A stretch of DNA of 64,000 bases from contig NZ_LOPW02000004.1 in the NCBI RefSeq assembly GCF_001469875.2, forward strand, positions 1-64,000, read 5' to 3'. The notes beneath the pieces are model-generated. The model saw only the letters and a program-made list of their open reading frames with translations, was not told where the DNA came from and did not search any database. The stretch's first letter is position 1, and each line of letters begins with the position of its first letter. Below, in pieces: positions 41,370 through 52,654 of this stretch. Both the position numbers and the translations under genes were made by a program. The stretch comes from Haloferax marisrubri (GTDB lineage Archaea; Halobacteriota; Halobacteria; Halobacteriales; Haloferacaceae).

Positions 41370-42263
41370 TCACTCGCCGCCGCGCTCGCCGACGAGGTCC
41401 ACGTCGAGGCGGCCGCTGACTTCGCGGCCCGACGCCGGACCGAGCGTCAGCCCCTCCTCGTCGAACCGTCGCTTGACGCGCCGCCGGTACTGCGAGCGAA
41501 CGTCGACGAGGCTCACGTCCATCGGCGAGGCGACCCAGAACTCCGCCTGCAGGCCGATCGAACTCCCGGCGAACTCGACGATGCGCGCGGTCGGCTCCGG
41601 GTCGGCGAGCACGCGGTCGTCCTCCCGCGCCGTCTCGACGAGTTCGCGGAGCGCCAGCTCCGCGTCGTCGGCGTACGCGATATCGACGCGCTCTGTGATT
41701 CGGTACCGCTCTCGGCCGTACGGGCGGGTGAGCGCGTTCGTCGTGAGTTCCGTGTTCGGCACGGAGATGGTCTCGTTGTTCACCGTCCGCACGCGCGTGA
41801 CCCGGAAGTCGACCGCCTCGACGACCCCCTCGCCGCCGGGCCACGATATCCAGTCGCCGACGTTGAAGTCCGGGTCGGCCACGAGAAAGAGACCGCTGAT
41901 GAGCGCGCCGATGACCTCCTGTCCGGCGACGCCGACGACGAGCGTCAGCGCCGCGACGATGAGCGCGGTGTCGGTCAGCACCGACGCGTAGCCCGCGCCG
42001 ACGACGCCCGCGAGCGTCGCGAGCGCGATGACGAAGACGTGGGCGTAAGTCTCCGTCGCCGACTCCAGCGTCGGGTTGTTCCGGTTTCGGGCGCTGACGA
42101 GCCTCGTCACGCCGGGCACCAACAGGAGTCGACCGACGAGGTAGACCACGACCGCCGCGGCGGCGAACCCCGCGGTCGCGCTCGCGAGTTCCTCGTACTC
42201 CGAAAACTGCGTCGGGTCGAGTTGTCCGACCGCGACTCCGACAGACTGTCGTATCGGCGACAT
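41370..42263 (-). CDS. Small-conductance mechanosensitive channel (MscS family)
   Basis: A 297-residue MscS-like channel. Helices are seen at FAAAAVVVYLVGRLLLV, HVFVIALATLAGVVGAGYA, and ALIVAALTLVVGVAGQEVIGALISGLFLV; the last is the pore helix followed by the beta domain (DFNVGDWISWPGGEGVVEAVDFRVTRVRTVNNETISVPN). It would release solutes on hypo-osmotic shock. It interrupts the nusA-rps12 order usual in archaea, and a 226-bp gap separates it from rps12. Confidence 0.92.
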   Translation of the reverse strand: MSPIRQSVGVAVGQLDPTQFSEYEELASATAGFAAAAVVVYLVGRLLLVPGVTRLVSARNRNNPTLESATETYAHVFVIALATLAGVVGAGYASVLTDTALIVAALTLVVGVAGQEVIGALISGLFLVADPDFNVGDWISWPGGEGVVEAVDFRVTRVRTVNNETISVPNTELTTNALTRPYGRERYRITERVDIAYADDAELALRELVETAREDDRVLADPEPTARIVEFAGSSIGLQAEFWVASPMDVSLVDVRSQYRRRVKRRFDEEGLTLGPASGREVSGRLDVDLVGERGGE

Positions 42264-42317
42264 GCGTAGCTCGCGGGCCGGTGGAGACAAAAACGTGTGG
42301 TCGAGCCGACCGCCGCC

Positions 42318-42737
42318 CTACGTCAACTGGATGTCGTCGATGTCGTAGTGACGACGCGCCAGTTCGCGCGCGGTGTCGATGGTCTTCCCGCTCGCGCCGA
42401 TGGCGACGCCGCGGTCGGCTTCGGCGACTTCGACGTACGCGACGGTGTCGTTCTGCCGCGAGAGAGTCACGTGTCGGACGGCCGCCGGCGCGAGCGCGCT
42501 CGCGACGAACGCCTCCGGCGTGTCGGCGTCCTCGACCAGTTCGACCGAGCGACCGAGTTGCCGCTCGACCGACTGGACGGTCCGCCCGCCGGGGCCGATG
42601 GCCGTCGCCATGTCGCCCGCGGCGACGAGGAAGACGACCCGGTCATCGAACACGAGGCAGTCGTGAGCGGTCGCCTCCGTCTCCTCCTCGAAGAGGGCGA
42701 TGAAGCGGCGGGCCGTATCCGACAGCGTAACTTTCAT
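42318..42737 (-). CDS. nusA: NusA-like transcription factor
   Basis: A 139-residue archaeal NusA with two KH domains: VVFLVAAGDMATAIGPGGRTVQSVERQLG and VAYVEVAEADRGVAIGASGKTIDTARELARR. It lacks the N-terminal polymerase-binding domain and S1 domain of bacterial NusA, as is normal in archaea. It starts 2 bp after rpoA2. Confidence 0.95.
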   Translation of the reverse strand: MKVTLSDTARRFIALFEEETEATAHDCLVFDDRVVFLVAAGDMATAIGPGGRTVQSVERQLGRSVELVEDADTPEAFVASALAPAAVRHVTLSRQNDTVAYVEVAEADRGVAIGASGKTIDTARELARRHYDIDDIQLT

Positions 42738-42739
42738 CG

Positions 42740-43999
42740 TCAGTCGTCAGACGGTTCGGGTGCCGCGTTGGCGTCCGCGTCTTCGACGTCGAGCGAACCC
42801 ATGCGGAGGTCCACGTCGCCGGTGCCGATCGCGATCGGCTTGCCGACGATGACGTTCTCGATGACGCCGTCGAGGTCGTCTTCCTCGCCGTGGATGGCGG
42901 CGTCGAGCAGGTGGTTGACCGTGACCTCGAACGCGGCGCGGGCGAGGACGGAGTCCTTCGACCCGGAGATGCCGTGGCGACCGATGGACTCGATAGTCCC
43001 GTCGTTCGTCATGATGTCCGCGACGAGCATCAGGTGGCGGATGTTCACGTCGTCGAGACCCTGCTCGCGCAGCGTGTTCATCGTCTCGTCGATGATGGCC
43101 TCGCGGGCGGCCTCGATGCCGAGTTGCTTGTGCACCTCGTGGATGTTGTTCGAGGTGGTCCGGGAGGCGTCGACGCCCTCGATGGCGAGCGCGTCGCCGA
43201 ACGCCGAACCCTCGGTGTAGAGGACGAACTCCTCTTCGTCGGTGTCCTCGTTGTTCTCCTTGCGGATGACGACGCGGGAGACCTCCTCGATGCCCTTGAA
43301 CACGATGTCGCGAAGCTCCTCGACGAGTTGGAGGAGCCGGCGGTAGCTCGGGCTCTCGGGGCCGAACTCGATGAGCGTCCCCTCGCGGCGGGTCTTGATG
43401 CCGAGCGCGTCCTCGATGGTCTCGGCGATTTCGCTCGCGACGACGCCCTCGTCGTCGTACGTCGGCCAGCGCTCGAGGAGCGTCTCGTCGTTGAGGTCGA
43501 TCTGGACGACCATGTCGGCGACGTTCGTCGAGATGTCACCGAGCGCCAGAATCTTCGTGGACTCGATGTTCCAGACGACCTGGTGGGCGAGTTCGCGGTT
43601 GTTCGCGTACTCGTCTTCGAGGTACACCGTCATCATCGGCGTGTCGGGGGTCTTCCGCGCGTCCACCAGTTCGATGAGGCGCGGCAGTCCCTGCGTGACG
43701 TCGATTTCGGCGACGCCCGCGTAGTGGAACGTGTTCATCGTCATCTGCGTTCCCGGCTCACCGATGGACTGCGCCGAGACCGTCCCGACGGGGTCGAGCG
43801 GGTCGACGCGGGTGTCGAGGTAGCGCGCCTCGACGGCCTGCGCGATTTCGCCGGCCTGGTCGAGAGAGACGCCCTCGCGGTCTTCGATGGTCTGGTAGAT
43901 GCGGTCCTTCAGGCGTCGAGACAGCTCTTTGGACTCGACGACGTCGACGATGGCGTCGTCGACGAACTCGTAGTCGGCGGTTGCGTCGTGTTCAGTCAT
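42740..43999 (-). CDS. rpoA2: DNA-directed RNA polymerase subunit A''
   Basis: A 419-residue C-terminal part of the largest polymerase subunit. The conserved [45 protein letters not shown] (bridge and trigger-loop region) is clear. The split into A' and A'' is the archaeal rule. I use the ATG at 43999 ([12 protein letters not shown]), which overlaps rpoA1 by 8 bp. Confidence 0.97.
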   Translation of the reverse strand: MTEHDATADYEFVDDAIVDVVESKELSRRLKDRIYQTIEDREGVSLDQAGEIAQAVEARYLDTRVDPLDPVGTVSAQSIGEPGTQMTMNTFHYAGVAEIDVTQGLPRLIELVDARKTPDTPMMTVYLEDEYANNRELAHQVVWNIESTKILALGDISTNVADMVVQIDLNDETLLERWPTYDDEGVVASEIAETIEDALGIKTRREGTLIEFGPESPSYRRLLQLVEELRDIVFKGIEEVSRVVIRKENNEDTDEEEFVLYTEGSAFGDALAIEGVDASRTTSNNIHEVHKQLGIEAAREAIIDETMNTLREQGLDDVNIRHLMLVADIMTNDGTIESIGRHGISGSKDSVLARAAFEVTVNHLLDAAIHGEEDDLDGVIENVIVGKPIAIGTGDVDLRMGSLDVEDADANAAPEPSDD

Positions 44000-46922
44000 C
44001 GGATTCGACCCCCGCACGGGCGTCGACACGCGGTTCGGCGTGCTCGGAGAGGTTGGTCGGCGGTGCGCGCTCGCCGAGGAAGCGTTCCTTCTCCTCGTCG
44101 GAGCTGAACTCCGAGGTGAGGATGCGGTCGGCGATGTTCTCGACGTCGATCGGCGTCTCGTCGTCGGACGAGACCTTCACCGGGCTCGTGCCGTCTTCGC
44201 CGAACTCGAACTGGACGATGGTCCCCGACGTGTCGCGGACGGAGCCGTCGTACTGCGCTTCGAGCTCGGAGAGGGCGTTGATGAGCCGACGCTGCAGGTA
44301 CCCGGACTTCGAGGTCCGGACTGCCGTGTCGACCAGCCCTTCGCGGCCACCCATCGCGTGGAAGAAGAACTCACGCGGCGTGAGGCCGGCGCGGTAGGAG
44401 TTCTCGACGAAGCCGTGGGCCTCGGCCGAGAGGTCGCCTTTCTGGTAGTGGCTCAGGGTGCGGCCCTCGTAGCCGCGGTTGATGCGCTCGCCCCGAACTG
44501 CCTGCTGACCGACACAGCCGGCCATCTGGGTCAGGTTGAGCATGGACGCACGCGCGCCGGACTTCGACATCACGACCGCGGGGTTGTCCTCCTCGAAGTG
44601 GTCCTCCGCGATTTCACCGGCGGAGTCACGCGCCTTGCCGAGGCGCTGCATGATCTTCATCTCCAGCGTCTCGTCGACGGAGCGACCCGGCAGCGATTCG
44701 AGTTCGCCCGCCTCGTAGATTTCGATGAGTTCCTGAATCTTGTCGTAGGCGGCGTCGATGGCCTCGTCGACCTGCGCCGTCGCCTCGTCCGGGATGGACT
44801 CGTCGTCGATACCGATAGACAGCCCGAAGTGCATGATGGCGCGCATCGCCAGCGAGGCAATCTCGTTGATGAAGATGCGCGAGCGCGTCTTCGAGTAGTC
44901 CTTCGCGAGGGCGTCGACGATTTCGCCGCCGAACGCGCCGACGGCGTCCTCGTCGATGGTGCCCCGCGTGAGTTGGCCGTCCTCGATGGTGACCGTGTCG
45001 CCGACCTTCGAGGTGAACTCCATGTTCAGGTCGTCCGGCAGGAGTTCGGAGAAGATCTGCTGGCCGGTCCAGTAGGGCTGGCCGTCCTCGTTCTCGCCCG
45101 CGGGTTCGGGGAGCGTGTCCACGCGCGTCGCGCGGAGCAGGTCGAGCGCCTGCGTCTCGACGAACTCGGGGTTGTCGTGAGTGAGCAGGTAGGTACCCGA
45201 GATGTGGTCCTGAATCGCGCCGATGATGTTCTCACCGAAGCGCGGCGAGAGAATCTGCTCTTGGACGCGCATGAGGACGCGCGCCTCGGCACGGGCCTCC
45301 TCGTTCTGGAGGGCGTGCATGTTCATCTCGTCGCCGTCGAAGTCGGCGTTGTACGGCGGACAGACGACGGTGTTCAGGCGGAACGTCTTGTACGGCATCA
45401 CGACGACTTCGTGCGCCATGATGGACATCCGGTGCAGCGACGGCTGTCGGTTGAAGATGACGATGTCGCCGTCGACGAGGTGGCGGTTGACCTCCCAGCC
45501 GAGTTCGACCTTCTCTGCGAGTTCCTCGCAGTTCTTCTCTGTCACCTTCAGGCGACGACCGTCCGGGCGACGGACGTAGTTCGCGCCGGGGTGGCTCTCG
45601 GGTCCGTTACGGACGTACTGACGAGCCTCGTCGATGTTGCGCTCGGTGACGTTCATCGTCTGGGTCATCTCGGACGCGACGCGGTCCGGGACGCCGACCT
45701 CGTTGAGCGAGAGCGTCGGGTCCGGCGAGATGACGGTACGCGCCGAGAAGTTGACGCGCTTCCCGGACAGGGAGCCGCGGAAGCGACCCTCCTTGCCCTT
45801 CAGGCGCTGGCTGAGCGTCTTCAGCGGGCGGCCGGAGCGGTGGCGCGCCGGCGGCGTGCCCGAAATCTCGTTGTCGATGAACGTGGTGACGTGGTACTGG
45901 AGCAGTTCCCACAGGTCCTCGATAATCAGCTGCGGGGCACCCGCCTCGCGGTTCTCCATGAACCGCTGGTTGATGCGGATGATGTCCACGAGCTTGTGGG
46001 TCAGGTCGTCCTCGGAGCGCTGGCCGTTGTCCAGCGTGATGGAGGGACGCGCCGTGACCGGCGGGACGGGGAGAACGGTCAGAATCATCCACTCGGGGCG
46101 CGACCGGTCGGGGTCGATGCCGAGCGTGATGAGGTCCTCGTCCGGGATGTCCTCGAACCAGTCGCGGATGTCCGAGGGCATCAGCTTGTTCATGTCCTCT
46201 TCGGTGAGGTCGAGGTCGAGCGCCTTTTCGAGCGCCTTGCGGTCGTCGCCGACCGGTCGGAACTCGCCGGCGAGCACCTGGTTGACGCGCTCGGCGTCGA
46301 GTCCGGTCTCGTTGGCGAGGGTGACGGGGTCGACGCCCTCGTCGTCCTCGTCGTCGGGGTCGGGCTGCATCGCTTCGGCGATGCGCTCGGAGTAGTCCCC
46401 GGCGAGCACGTTCTGGACCTCGTAGTAGGTCGTCGGCTTCTCGTGTTTGATGTCGTGCTGCGGCGAGCCGCAGTGGGGACAGCGGTGGGCCTTGCGGGCC
46501 TGCCGGACTGCCGACTTCATCACGTCGCTCCAGTCGTCGCCGAGTTCCTTCGTGCGACCGAGCTTGTCGCGGTACTCGTCTGCCTCCTCCTGGGTGAGCG
46601 AGAGGCGACCGCACTCGCGACACGTCGAGCGGAGCAGGCGGCGGATGAGCTTCGTGAAGCCGACGTGGATGACGGGCGCGGCCAGTTCGATGTGGCCGAA
46701 GTGCCCGTTACACGACCCGGAGTGCTGGCCGCAGGTGCGGCACTGCAGCCCGGGGTCGATGACGCCCAGCCGCGGGTCCATGAGACCCATGTCGATTGGG
46801 TAGCCGTCGTCGTCGTAGGTGTCCGCGGTGATGACCTTCGTCGCGGACATGTCTCGGTACGTCTCCGGGTCCATCAACCCGAACTGGATGCTGCCGATTT
46901 CTTTGGGTGTCTGCATTGACAT
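43992..46922 (-). CDS. rpoA1: DNA-directed RNA polymerase subunit A'
   Basis: A 976-residue N-terminal part of the largest subunit. The catalytic Mg-binding motif [10 protein letters not shown] is present, as are the zinc sites [17 protein letters not shown] and CRECGR with [10 protein letters not shown]. The acidic C-terminal tail is a haloarchaeal feature. ATGs at 46922 and 46916 are both possible. Confidence 0.98.
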   Translation of the reverse strand: MSMQTPKEIGSIQFGLMDPETYRDMSATKVITADTYDDDGYPIDMGLMDPRLGVIDPGLQCRTCGQHSGSCNGHFGHIELAAPVIHVGFTKLIRRLLRSTCRECGRLSLTQEEADEYRDKLGRTKELGDDWSDVMKSAVRQARKAHRCPHCGSPQHDIKHEKPTTYYEVQNVLAGDYSERIAEAMQPDPDDEDDEGVDPVTLANETGLDAERVNQVLAGEFRPVGDDRKALEKALDLDLTEEDMNKLMPSDIRDWFEDIPDEDLITLGIDPDRSRPEWMILTVLPVPPVTARPSITLDNGQRSEDDLTHKLVDIIRINQRFMENREAGAPQLIIEDLWELLQYHVTTFIDNEISGTPPARHRSGRPLKTLSQRLKGKEGRFRGSLSGKRVNFSARTVISPDPTLSLNEVGVPDRVASEMTQTMNVTERNIDEARQYVRNGPESHPGANYVRRPDGRRLKVTEKNCEELAEKVELGWEVNRHLVDGDIVIFNRQPSLHRMSIMAHEVVVMPYKTFRLNTVVCPPYNADFDGDEMNMHALQNEEARAEARVLMRVQEQILSPRFGENIIGAIQDHISGTYLLTHDNPEFVETQALDLLRATRVDTLPEPAGENEDGQPYWTGQQIFSELLPDDLNMEFTSKVGDTVTIEDGQLTRGTIDEDAVGAFGGEIVDALAKDYSKTRSRIFINEIASLAMRAIMHFGLSIGIDDESIPDEATAQVDEAIDAAYDKIQELIEIYEAGELESLPGRSVDETLEMKIMQRLGKARDSAGEIAEDHFEEDNPAVVMSKSGARASMLNLTQMAGCVGQQAVRGERINRGYEGRTLSHYQKGDLSAEAHGFVENSYRAGLTPREFFFHAMGGREGLVDTAVRTSKSGYLQRRLINALSELEAQYDGSVRDTSGTIVQFEFGEDGTSPVKVSSDDETPIDVENIADRILTSEFSSDEEKERFLGERAPPTNLSEHAEPRVDARAGVESDD

Positions 46923-46928
46923 GAGTGG

Positions 46929-48758
46929 TTAGACCGCGTCCTTCAGTTCGATTCGCGGGCGGACGCCGAGCGCGACCATCTCGTCGAGGAGCAGCTTGAA
47001 CGCGTAGCTGATCTCGATCTCGTGGATGTTGTCTTCGTCGCCGGTGACCGGGTCGTAGATGCGGCGCTGGTCGCGGTCCTCGACGGCGACCATGCCGGTG
47101 TCGGCGGAGATGTAGACCTTCTCCTTGTCGGAGGAGTCGAGCAGGCGCTCCTGGAGCACCATCGCGGCACCGTGTCCGATGACGGTGTCGCGCTCCATCT
47201 CCCCGAGACGGAGGCCACCCTCGCGGGCGCGACCTTCCGTCGGCTGGCGGGTGAGAACCTGCACGGGACCGCGCGAGCGGGCGTGCAGCTTGTTGCTCAC
47301 CATGTGGTACAGCTTGTGGTAGAAGATGATGCCGACGAAGATTTCGGCCTCGATCTTCTCGCCGGTGACGCCGGAGTACATGACCTCCTTACCGGAGGAC
47401 ATGAACCCGCGCTCTTCGAGCGCCGAGCGGAGTTCCTCTTCGTTTTCGCCCTGGAAGGCGGTGCCGTCGACGCGGCGGCCTTCGAGCGCGCCGACCTTGC
47501 CGCCGAGCATCTCCAGCACGTGGCCGACCGTCATGCGCGACGGCAGGGCGTGCGGGTTGAGGACGAGGTCGGGAACGACGCCGTCGGCGGTGAAGGGCAT
47601 GTCCTCCTGGGGAGCCAGGTGGCCCACGACACCCTTCTGTCCGTGACGGGACGCGAACTTGTCGCCGAGTTCCGGAACGCGCTGGTCGCGGACGGACACC
47701 TTGGCGAGTTTCGAGCCGTCTTCGCCCTCCATGAGCGTGACCGTGTCCACGACGCCGGATTCGCCCGAGCGCATCGTGACGGAGGTCTCGCGGCGCTTCT
47801 GCGGCGAGAGCCCCGCCATGTCGTCGGGTTCCTCGAGGAACCGCGGCGGCGAGGTCTTGCCGAGCAGCACGGAGTTCTCGTCGACGACCGTCTCGGGGTT
47901 GACGAGGCCGTCCTCGTCGAGGTGCGAGTACGCGTCTTCACCGCGCGCGCCGCGCACGTCCTGCGACGGAATCTCGAAGCGGTCTTCCTGACCGCCGGGG
48001 TAGCGGCGCTCTTCGCCCTCGTAGGTGCGGAAGAAGTGCGAGCGGGCGAGGGCGCGTTCGACGGAGCCCTTGTTCATGACGAGCGCGTCCTCGATGTTGA
48101 AGCCCTCGTAGGACATGACGGCCACGACGAAGTTCTGGGCCGCGGGTCGCTCGTCGAACCCGATCTGCTCCGTGGTCTGCGTTTTGACCATCGAGAGCTG
48201 CGGGTAGTGCATGAGGTGCTGACGGGTGTCCGGGCGGATGCGGTAGTTCGCCGCGGGGAGCCCGAGGGACTGCTTCATCATCCCTGCACCCATCGTAATG
48301 CGGGGCGAGGCGTTGTGTTCCGGGTACGGAATCATCCCGGCACCGATACCGAAGATGAGCTGTGGGTCGATTTCGAGGTGCGTGTGGTCCTCGTTGAGTT
48401 CGTCCTCGTCGACCGCGACGTAGATGTCCTCTTCCTCCTCGGCGTCAATGAACTCGACGAGCCCGCGCTCGACGAGGTCGTCGAAGTCGAGTTCGTTGTT
48501 GTCGAGGGCCTCGACGTGGTCGTCGTCGAGGAGCGGCTCACCGTCTTCGACGACGATGAGCGGACGGCGGGCGCGGCCCGCGTCGGCGTTGATGATGACT
48601 TCGCGGGTGCGCTCTTTGACGGAGACGTTCACCATCTGGCTCACGTCGCCGCGGCGGCGCGCCTCTCGAATCTGTGCCGCGAGTTGGTTGGGGTCCGGGT
48701 GGGTCCCGACGAGACTACCGTTGACGTATACTTTCGCTTCTCGCTGTGCCTGAGCCAT
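46929..48758 (-). CDS. rpoB1: DNA-directed RNA polymerase subunit B'
   Basis: A 609-residue C-terminal half of the second-largest subunit. It includes [25 protein letters not shown] and [20 protein letters not shown], both diagnostic. The B subunit is split into B'' and B' in halophiles and methanogens. ATG at 48758 ([14 protein letters not shown]). It lies one base from the rpoB2 stop. Confidence 0.98.
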   Translation of the reverse strand: MAQAQREAKVYVNGSLVGTHPDPNQLAAQIREARRRGDVSQMVNVSVKERTREVIINADAGRARRPLIVVEDGEPLLDDDHVEALDNNELDFDDLVERGLVEFIDAEEEEDIYVAVDEDELNEDHTHLEIDPQLIFGIGAGMIPYPEHNASPRITMGAGMMKQSLGLPAANYRIRPDTRQHLMHYPQLSMVKTQTTEQIGFDERPAAQNFVVAVMSYEGFNIEDALVMNKGSVERALARSHFFRTYEGEERRYPGGQEDRFEIPSQDVRGARGEDAYSHLDEDGLVNPETVVDENSVLLGKTSPPRFLEEPDDMAGLSPQKRRETSVTMRSGESGVVDTVTLMEGEDGSKLAKVSVRDQRVPELGDKFASRHGQKGVVGHLAPQEDMPFTADGVVPDLVLNPHALPSRMTVGHVLEMLGGKVGALEGRRVDGTAFQGENEEELRSALEERGFMSSGKEVMYSGVTGEKIEAEIFVGIIFYHKLYHMVSNKLHARSRGPVQVLTRQPTEGRAREGGLRLGEMERDTVIGHGAAMVLQERLLDSSDKEKVYISADTGMVAVEDRDQRRIYDPVTGDEDNIHEIEISYAFKLLLDEMVALGVRPRIELKDAV

Positions 48759-48759
48759 G

Positions 48760-50325
48760 TTAGTCGTCCGCGGGTGTGGCGTCGACGCTGTCGATGCCGG
48801 GGATACCCTCGACACCCATCGACGCGAGTTCTCGTTTCAGCGACTGTTCGTCCTCGACGTTCTGGGAGAGCTCCATCGCCTGTGCGAAGTTCTTCACCAG
48901 ACCGCAGTTCGGTCCCTCGGGGGTCTCGGAGGGACAGATGCGACCCCACTGGGTCGCGTGCAGGTCGCGCGCCTCGAAGTGCGGCTGCGACCGCGACAGC
49001 GGACTGCGAAGGCGGCGAAGGTGCGACAGCACACCCATGTAGTCGGTGCGGTCGACGAGCTGGGAGACGCCGGAGCGGCCGCCGACCCAGTTGCCCGTCG
49101 CGATGGGGTGTTCGAGCCGCTCCGTGAGCACGTCGGACCGGACGACGGTGTTGACCGTCAGGTTCCGGTTCCGCATGTTGGCGCGTTCGAGCTGGTACTT
49201 CACGTCGCGTGCCAGCTTGTTGAGCGCCGTCCGGAAGAGGTCCTTCATGAGGTCGCCGGAGACCTTCAGGCGCTTGTTGGCGTAGTGGTCCTTGTCGTCG
49301 GAGTCGCGGCGCTGCAGCGCGAGTTCGAAACACGCCTCGGCCATGCGACAGAGGTAGTACGCCTTGTTCATGCGCACTTCCTCTTCTTCCGCGCCCTCCT
49401 CGTGGAGGTGCGGGAGCAGGTAGCGGTCGATGACGTAGTTGGCGCGCTTGAGCTGGTAGTTCTTACCCTGACCGCCGGCGACGCGCTTTCCGAGCGCCTC
49501 GATGGCCTGCTCTTGGGTCTGCACCTCGGCCTCCTCGAGGTTCTCGAGCATGAACTTCACAATCTCCGGGTCGTCGGAGACGCGGTGGACGATTTCCTCG
49601 TCCGATTCGAGACCGAGCGCGCGGACGAGCGTGACGAAGTTGACGCTCCCGGAGACGGACGGGAACGACACTTCGAGGAGTCCCTCGCGGTTGCGCTCAC
49701 AGAGCACGAGCGCGCGGTAGCCGCGGCGCTGGCTGAACGTCTTCGCGACCTGAATCTCGTCGCCGTACTTCGTGTCGTACTCGGCGAGAATCTTGTTCGG
49801 CGCAAGGTCCTCCGAGGTCATGAGCACGCGCTCGGAGCCGTTGACGATGAAGTAGCCGCCGGGGTCGACGGGGTCCTCGCCGATTTCGACGAGGTCCTCG
49901 TCGGAGAGTTCCGCGATGTTACACTTCGAGGAGCCGACCATGATGGGCATCCGGCCGACCTTCGTCTCCGCGGTGTCGACGACGACTTCCTCTTCTTCCT
50001 CGCCGCCGCGAACGATGGACATCTCCATGAACACGGGGGCGGAGTAGGTGATGTTGCGCAGGCGCGCTTCCTGCGGGAAGAGCAGTTCCTCGGAGCCGTC
50101 GGCCTCGCGGACGCGGGGCGTCTCCACGCGGACGCCACCGAGTTCGACGTAGACGGGTTCCTCGCCCTCCTTGTCGCCGATGTCGGTCTCGATGGTCGCC
50201 TTCTCTTCGACGACGTCCATCATGCCGCGTTCGAGGAACGCGTTAAACGAGCGGAAGTGGTGTTCAGCGAGCCGTTCTTCGGAGAAGTACTTGCGAGAGA
50301 CCTCGCGTCGCGCTTGTCGGTTCAT
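48760..50325 (-). CDS. rpoB2: DNA-directed RNA polymerase subunit B''
   Basis: A 521-residue N-terminal half of the second-largest subunit, ending in the conserved [46 protein letters not shown] segment. It starts with an ATG overlapping the rpoH stop as ATGA. Confidence 0.98.
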   Translation of the reverse strand: MNRQARREVSRKYFSEERLAEHHFRSFNAFLERGMMDVVEEKATIETDIGDKEGEEPVYVELGGVRVETPRVREADGSEELLFPQEARLRNITYSAPVFMEMSIVRGGEEEEEVVVDTAETKVGRMPIMVGSSKCNIAELSDEDLVEIGEDPVDPGGYFIVNGSERVLMTSEDLAPNKILAEYDTKYGDEIQVAKTFSQRRGYRALVLCERNREGLLEVSFPSVSGSVNFVTLVRALGLESDEEIVHRVSDDPEIVKFMLENLEEAEVQTQEQAIEALGKRVAGGQGKNYQLKRANYVIDRYLLPHLHEEGAEEEEVRMNKAYYLCRMAEACFELALQRRDSDDKDHYANKRLKVSGDLMKDLFRTALNKLARDVKYQLERANMRNRNLTVNTVVRSDVLTERLEHPIATGNWVGGRSGVSQLVDRTDYMGVLSHLRRLRSPLSRSQPHFEARDLHATQWGRICPSETPEGPNCGLVKNFAQAMELSQNVEDEQSLKRELASMGVEGIPGIDSVDATPADD

Positions 50326-50549
50326 TCAATCACCAGTCGGTATACGACTGCTTTGTCTGTCGTTCGAGAGTTCCGAACGATCTTGATGACGTCGCCGGGC
50401 TCTGCGTCCTCGGGGAGCGCCGGGTCCTTCAGCTTGATCTTCGGGAGGTTCGTCTTCTCGACGTTGTACTCCTGTAACACGTCCTCGACGGCCTCGTCGT
50501 CGAGTTTCGTGTGTTCCGGAACCAGTTTGTGTTGGCTTACGTCTACCAT
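50322..50549 (-). CDS. rpoH: DNA-directed RNA polymerase subunit H (Rpb5-like)
   Basis: A 75-residue archaeal subunit [21 protein letters not shown], then [11 protein letters not shown] and the YRLVIE end. It is the first gene of the rpoH-B''-B'-A'-A''-nusA operon. The ATG at 50549 matches the family; the longer upstream frame is non-coding. Confidence 0.96.
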   Translation of the reverse strand: MVDVSQHKLVPEHTKLDDEAVEDVLQEYNVEKTNLPKIKLKDPALPEDAEPGDVIKIVRNSRTTDKAVVYRLVIE

Positions 50550-50780
50550 GTATGGTGCTGCTGGGTGCTGGAAGAAGCTGTCACGGGATACTACGGCTGA
50601 TTTTGGGACGCACCCATTTAACACTTGCCAACTGCCTCGAAGAAAGGCGACGCTATCGGAGGTCACGCACCGGAGATGCGCGAATCGTCACACGTTGGCA
50701 TGGGGTATCCCGATATAAATGTCTTCGGGGCAAGAATCGCGGTACCGCGGGCCAAGGGCAACCCAGATGGTAAGTCTTAT

Positions 50781-50792
50781 CTATAAACCTCG
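50781..50792 (+). promoter_or_regulatory. TATA element of the tRNA-Asp genes
   Basis: The AT-rich tctataaacc lies about 27-35 bp before the first tRNA-Asp, the archaeal TATA position for a tRNA transcript. The second tRNA lies 30 bp after the first, so both may be in one transcript. Confidence 0.5.
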
Positions 50793-50816
50793 GCTACGAA
50801 TGAGTGCAGACGGAGG

Positions 50817-50889
50817 GCCCGGGTGGTGTAGTGGCCCATCATACGACCCTGTCACGGTCGTGACGCGGGTTCAAATCCCGCCTCGGGCG
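50817..50889 (+). tRNA. tRNA-Asp (anticodon GTC), copy 1
   Basis: A 73-nt gene. Acceptor GCCCGGG pairs with CTCGGGC plus discriminator G; the anticodon loop is CTGTCAC (anticodon GTC); the T-arm is GCGGGTTCAAATCCCGC. CCA is not encoded. Confidence 0.95.
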
Positions 50890-50918
50890 CTCTCCGTACC
50901 GCAAACTCACTTCAGTAA

Positions 50919-50991
50919 GCCCGGGTGGTGTAGTGGCCCATCATACGACCCTGTCACGGTCGTGACGCGGGTTCAAATCCCGCCTCGGGCG
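50919..50991 (+). tRNA. tRNA-Asp (anticodon GTC), copy 2
   Basis: Identical to copy 1 over all 73 nt and separated from it by 29 bp. Tandem tRNA-Asp pairs occur in haloarchaea. Its 3' end plus downstream flank is partly repeated about 420 bp further on. Confidence 0.95.
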
Positions 50992-51490
50992 TACTTTTCG
51001 ATGAATTACTCGCTGAGCGCCGAGTCTCGTCTCGGCGCGGCCGTAATTCTCGTGAATACCCAAAAAGGGATTGAACCAAGGAGCGATGCGAGCGTCAGCG
51101 AGCAGAGCGACTGAGGTTCAAATCACGTCACACCAGCAAGCTGGTGTTCCTGAGTCCCGTTCGGCACAGCTCACGGGACTCCCGCCTCGGGCGCTTTTCC
51201 GAACGTTACAAGCCAAGCGACGCGTCTTGTCGCGTCGCGACCCCTATGTGCTGTAACCGCCAGACAGAGGGATTTGAATCAGGGAGCGACGCGAACGGAG
51301 TGAGCAAAGCGACCGAGATTCAAATCCCGTCACACCCGTTCGTTCACGTCGTTCACTCACGGGAGTTCCTGAGTTCACCGAACAGCGTGAGGTGAACTCC
51401 CGCCTCGTGCGTACTTTTCGATGAATTACTCGCCGATCACCGGAGGAGCGTCACTACCGCCATATTCTCGCGTGACGTCTGTACAGTATC
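50992..51490. repeat. Degenerate tRNA-derived tandem repeats downstream of tRNA-Asp
   Basis: There is no gene over about 500 bp. Two imperfect units (51067-51195 and 51269-51412) each start with a ggga.ttgaa string and run through a variable gagcgac.cga stretch. Each then has a T-arm-like ttcaaatc(c/a)cgtcacac and ends with cccgcctcg(g/t)gcg, matching the tRNA-Asp 3' end. The 33-nt block at 50981-51013, which joins the real tRNA 3' end to its flank, recurs at 51401-51433 with one mismatch. This looks like remnants of repeated integration or duplication at the tRNA. Confidence 0.65.
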
Positions 51491-52279
51491 ATGAACAGCA
51501 CAACGGGCGAGCGAGTCGTCGTGGTGACCGGCGCGAACGAGGGAATCGGTCACCACACGCTGGTGGCGCTCCTGAAGAAGGGCTACCGAGTCGCCGGGCT
51601 CGACGTCAACGTGGACAATCTCCGGCCGCTTCAGGAGGCGTCTCCCGACCGCGTCCGCGTCTACGAGTGCGACGTGACGAACGACGACGACGTGGAGGTG
51701 GCGGTGGCTGAAATCCTCGACGAGTGGGGGCACATCGACATCCTCCTCAACAACGCGGCGATATTCAACTTCGGCCTGTTCGACGACCGAACGCTCGACG
51801 ACACGCGCGAGGAGTTCGAGGTGAACTACTTCGGCTACCTCCGGATGATACGGGCCGTTCTACCGCACATGCGGGCCCGGAAATCCGGACACATCCACAA
51901 CGTGAGCTCCGGCGTCGGACTCGTCGGCACGCCGGGACTGTCGGGGTACGCGTCGACGAAGGGCGCAATCGAGGCGTTCACCCGGTCGCTTCGGATGGAA
52001 CTGCAACACGAGAACGTCTCCTGTTCCGTGATGCACCCGCCGTACACCAACACCCGGTCGGCGGCCCGGCTCGGGCTCCCGTCGTCGATGATGAGCGACC
52101 CAGAAGACGTGGGGCGGAAGTTCGCCGACAAAATCGAATCTACCCGCCTCGTCATCACCGCTGACTTGACGACCAGAATCGGGCTGTACCTCGCCCGCCG
52201 GTTCCCGTTCATCGTCAAGCGGGGAACCGAACAGTTCCTCGACGGGCGCGAGGCGACTGCCGAATCAGTCGGACGATAA
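51491..52279 (+). CDS. Short-chain dehydrogenase/reductase
   Basis: A 262-residue classical SDR. The cofactor motif is VVVTGANEGIGHHT; the NNAA motif is seen as LLNNAAIFNFG, and the catalytic set as Ser in NVSSGVGL with YASTK (Tyr and Lys). It is NAD(P)-dependent, with unknown substrate. The C-terminal helix (RIGLYLARRFPFIVKRGTEQF) is longer than in minimal SDRs and may touch the membrane. Confidence 0.9.
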   Translation: MNSTTGERVVVVTGANEGIGHHTLVALLKKGYRVAGLDVNVDNLRPLQEASPDRVRVYECDVTNDDDVEVAVAEILDEWGHIDILLNNAAIFNFGLFDDRTLDDTREEFEVNYFGYLRMIRAVLPHMRARKSGHIHNVSSGVGLVGTPGLSGYASTKGAIEAFTRSLRMELQHENVSCSVMHPPYTNTRSAARLGLPSSMMSDPEDVGRKFADKIESTRLVITADLTTRIGLYLARRFPFIVKRGTEQFLDGREATAESVGR

Positions 52280-52297
52280 CGGGCGCGAGCGCCGGAC

Positions 52298-52654
52298 TCA
52301 ACCGACGAGGCCGCCGACTGCCCCGCCAATCGCCACGCCGACCAACGCCGCCACGAGCGTCCCGAAGGCGTAGCGGGCCGCCGTGTCGTAGTCGCCCGTG
52401 TCCGCGAGTTCCGCGACGCCGACCGCGAACGAGGAGAACGTCGTGAAGGCCCCGCAAAACCCGGTTCCGGCGAGCGCCGCGGCCGCGTCGCCGACGGGCG
52501 CGGTGGCGATGAATCCCAACGCGACGCTTCCGAGGACGTTGACGGTGACGGTGCTCCACTTGCCGACGACTCGCTGGTCGACGGTGTGCCGGGCGACCGC
52601 GCCGGCCATCCCGCCGACGCCGACGAGGACGGCCGAGAGAAGGGAAGGAGTCAC
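52298..52654 (-). CDS. crcB: Fluoride exporter CrcB/Fluc, subunit 1
   Basis: A 118-residue four-helix Fluc protein. The signature GGMAGAVARHTVDQ and the GFCGAFTTFSSFAV segment with the sodium/fluoride-site residues are clear. It starts with GTG, overlapping the second crcB stop as GTGA. Two different crcB genes suggest a heterodimeric channel exporting fluoride. Confidence 0.93.
   Translation of the reverse strand: MTPSLLSAVLVGVGGMAGAVARHTVDQRVVGKWSTVTVNVLGSVALGFIATAPVGDAAAALAGTGFCGAFTTFSSFAVGVAELADTGDYDTAARYAFGTLVAALVGVAIGGAVGGLVG

Noticed and set aside
44040-46919. 959-codon plus-strand frame opposite rpoA1
   Set aside because: It is the antisense of a highly conserved polymerase gene; the composition is typical of a shadow and no motif is present.
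51067-51412. Possible additional tRNA genes after tRNA-Asp
   Set aside because: Only T-arm- and acceptor-like strings are present. There is no anticodon arm or 5' acceptor half at the right spacing.
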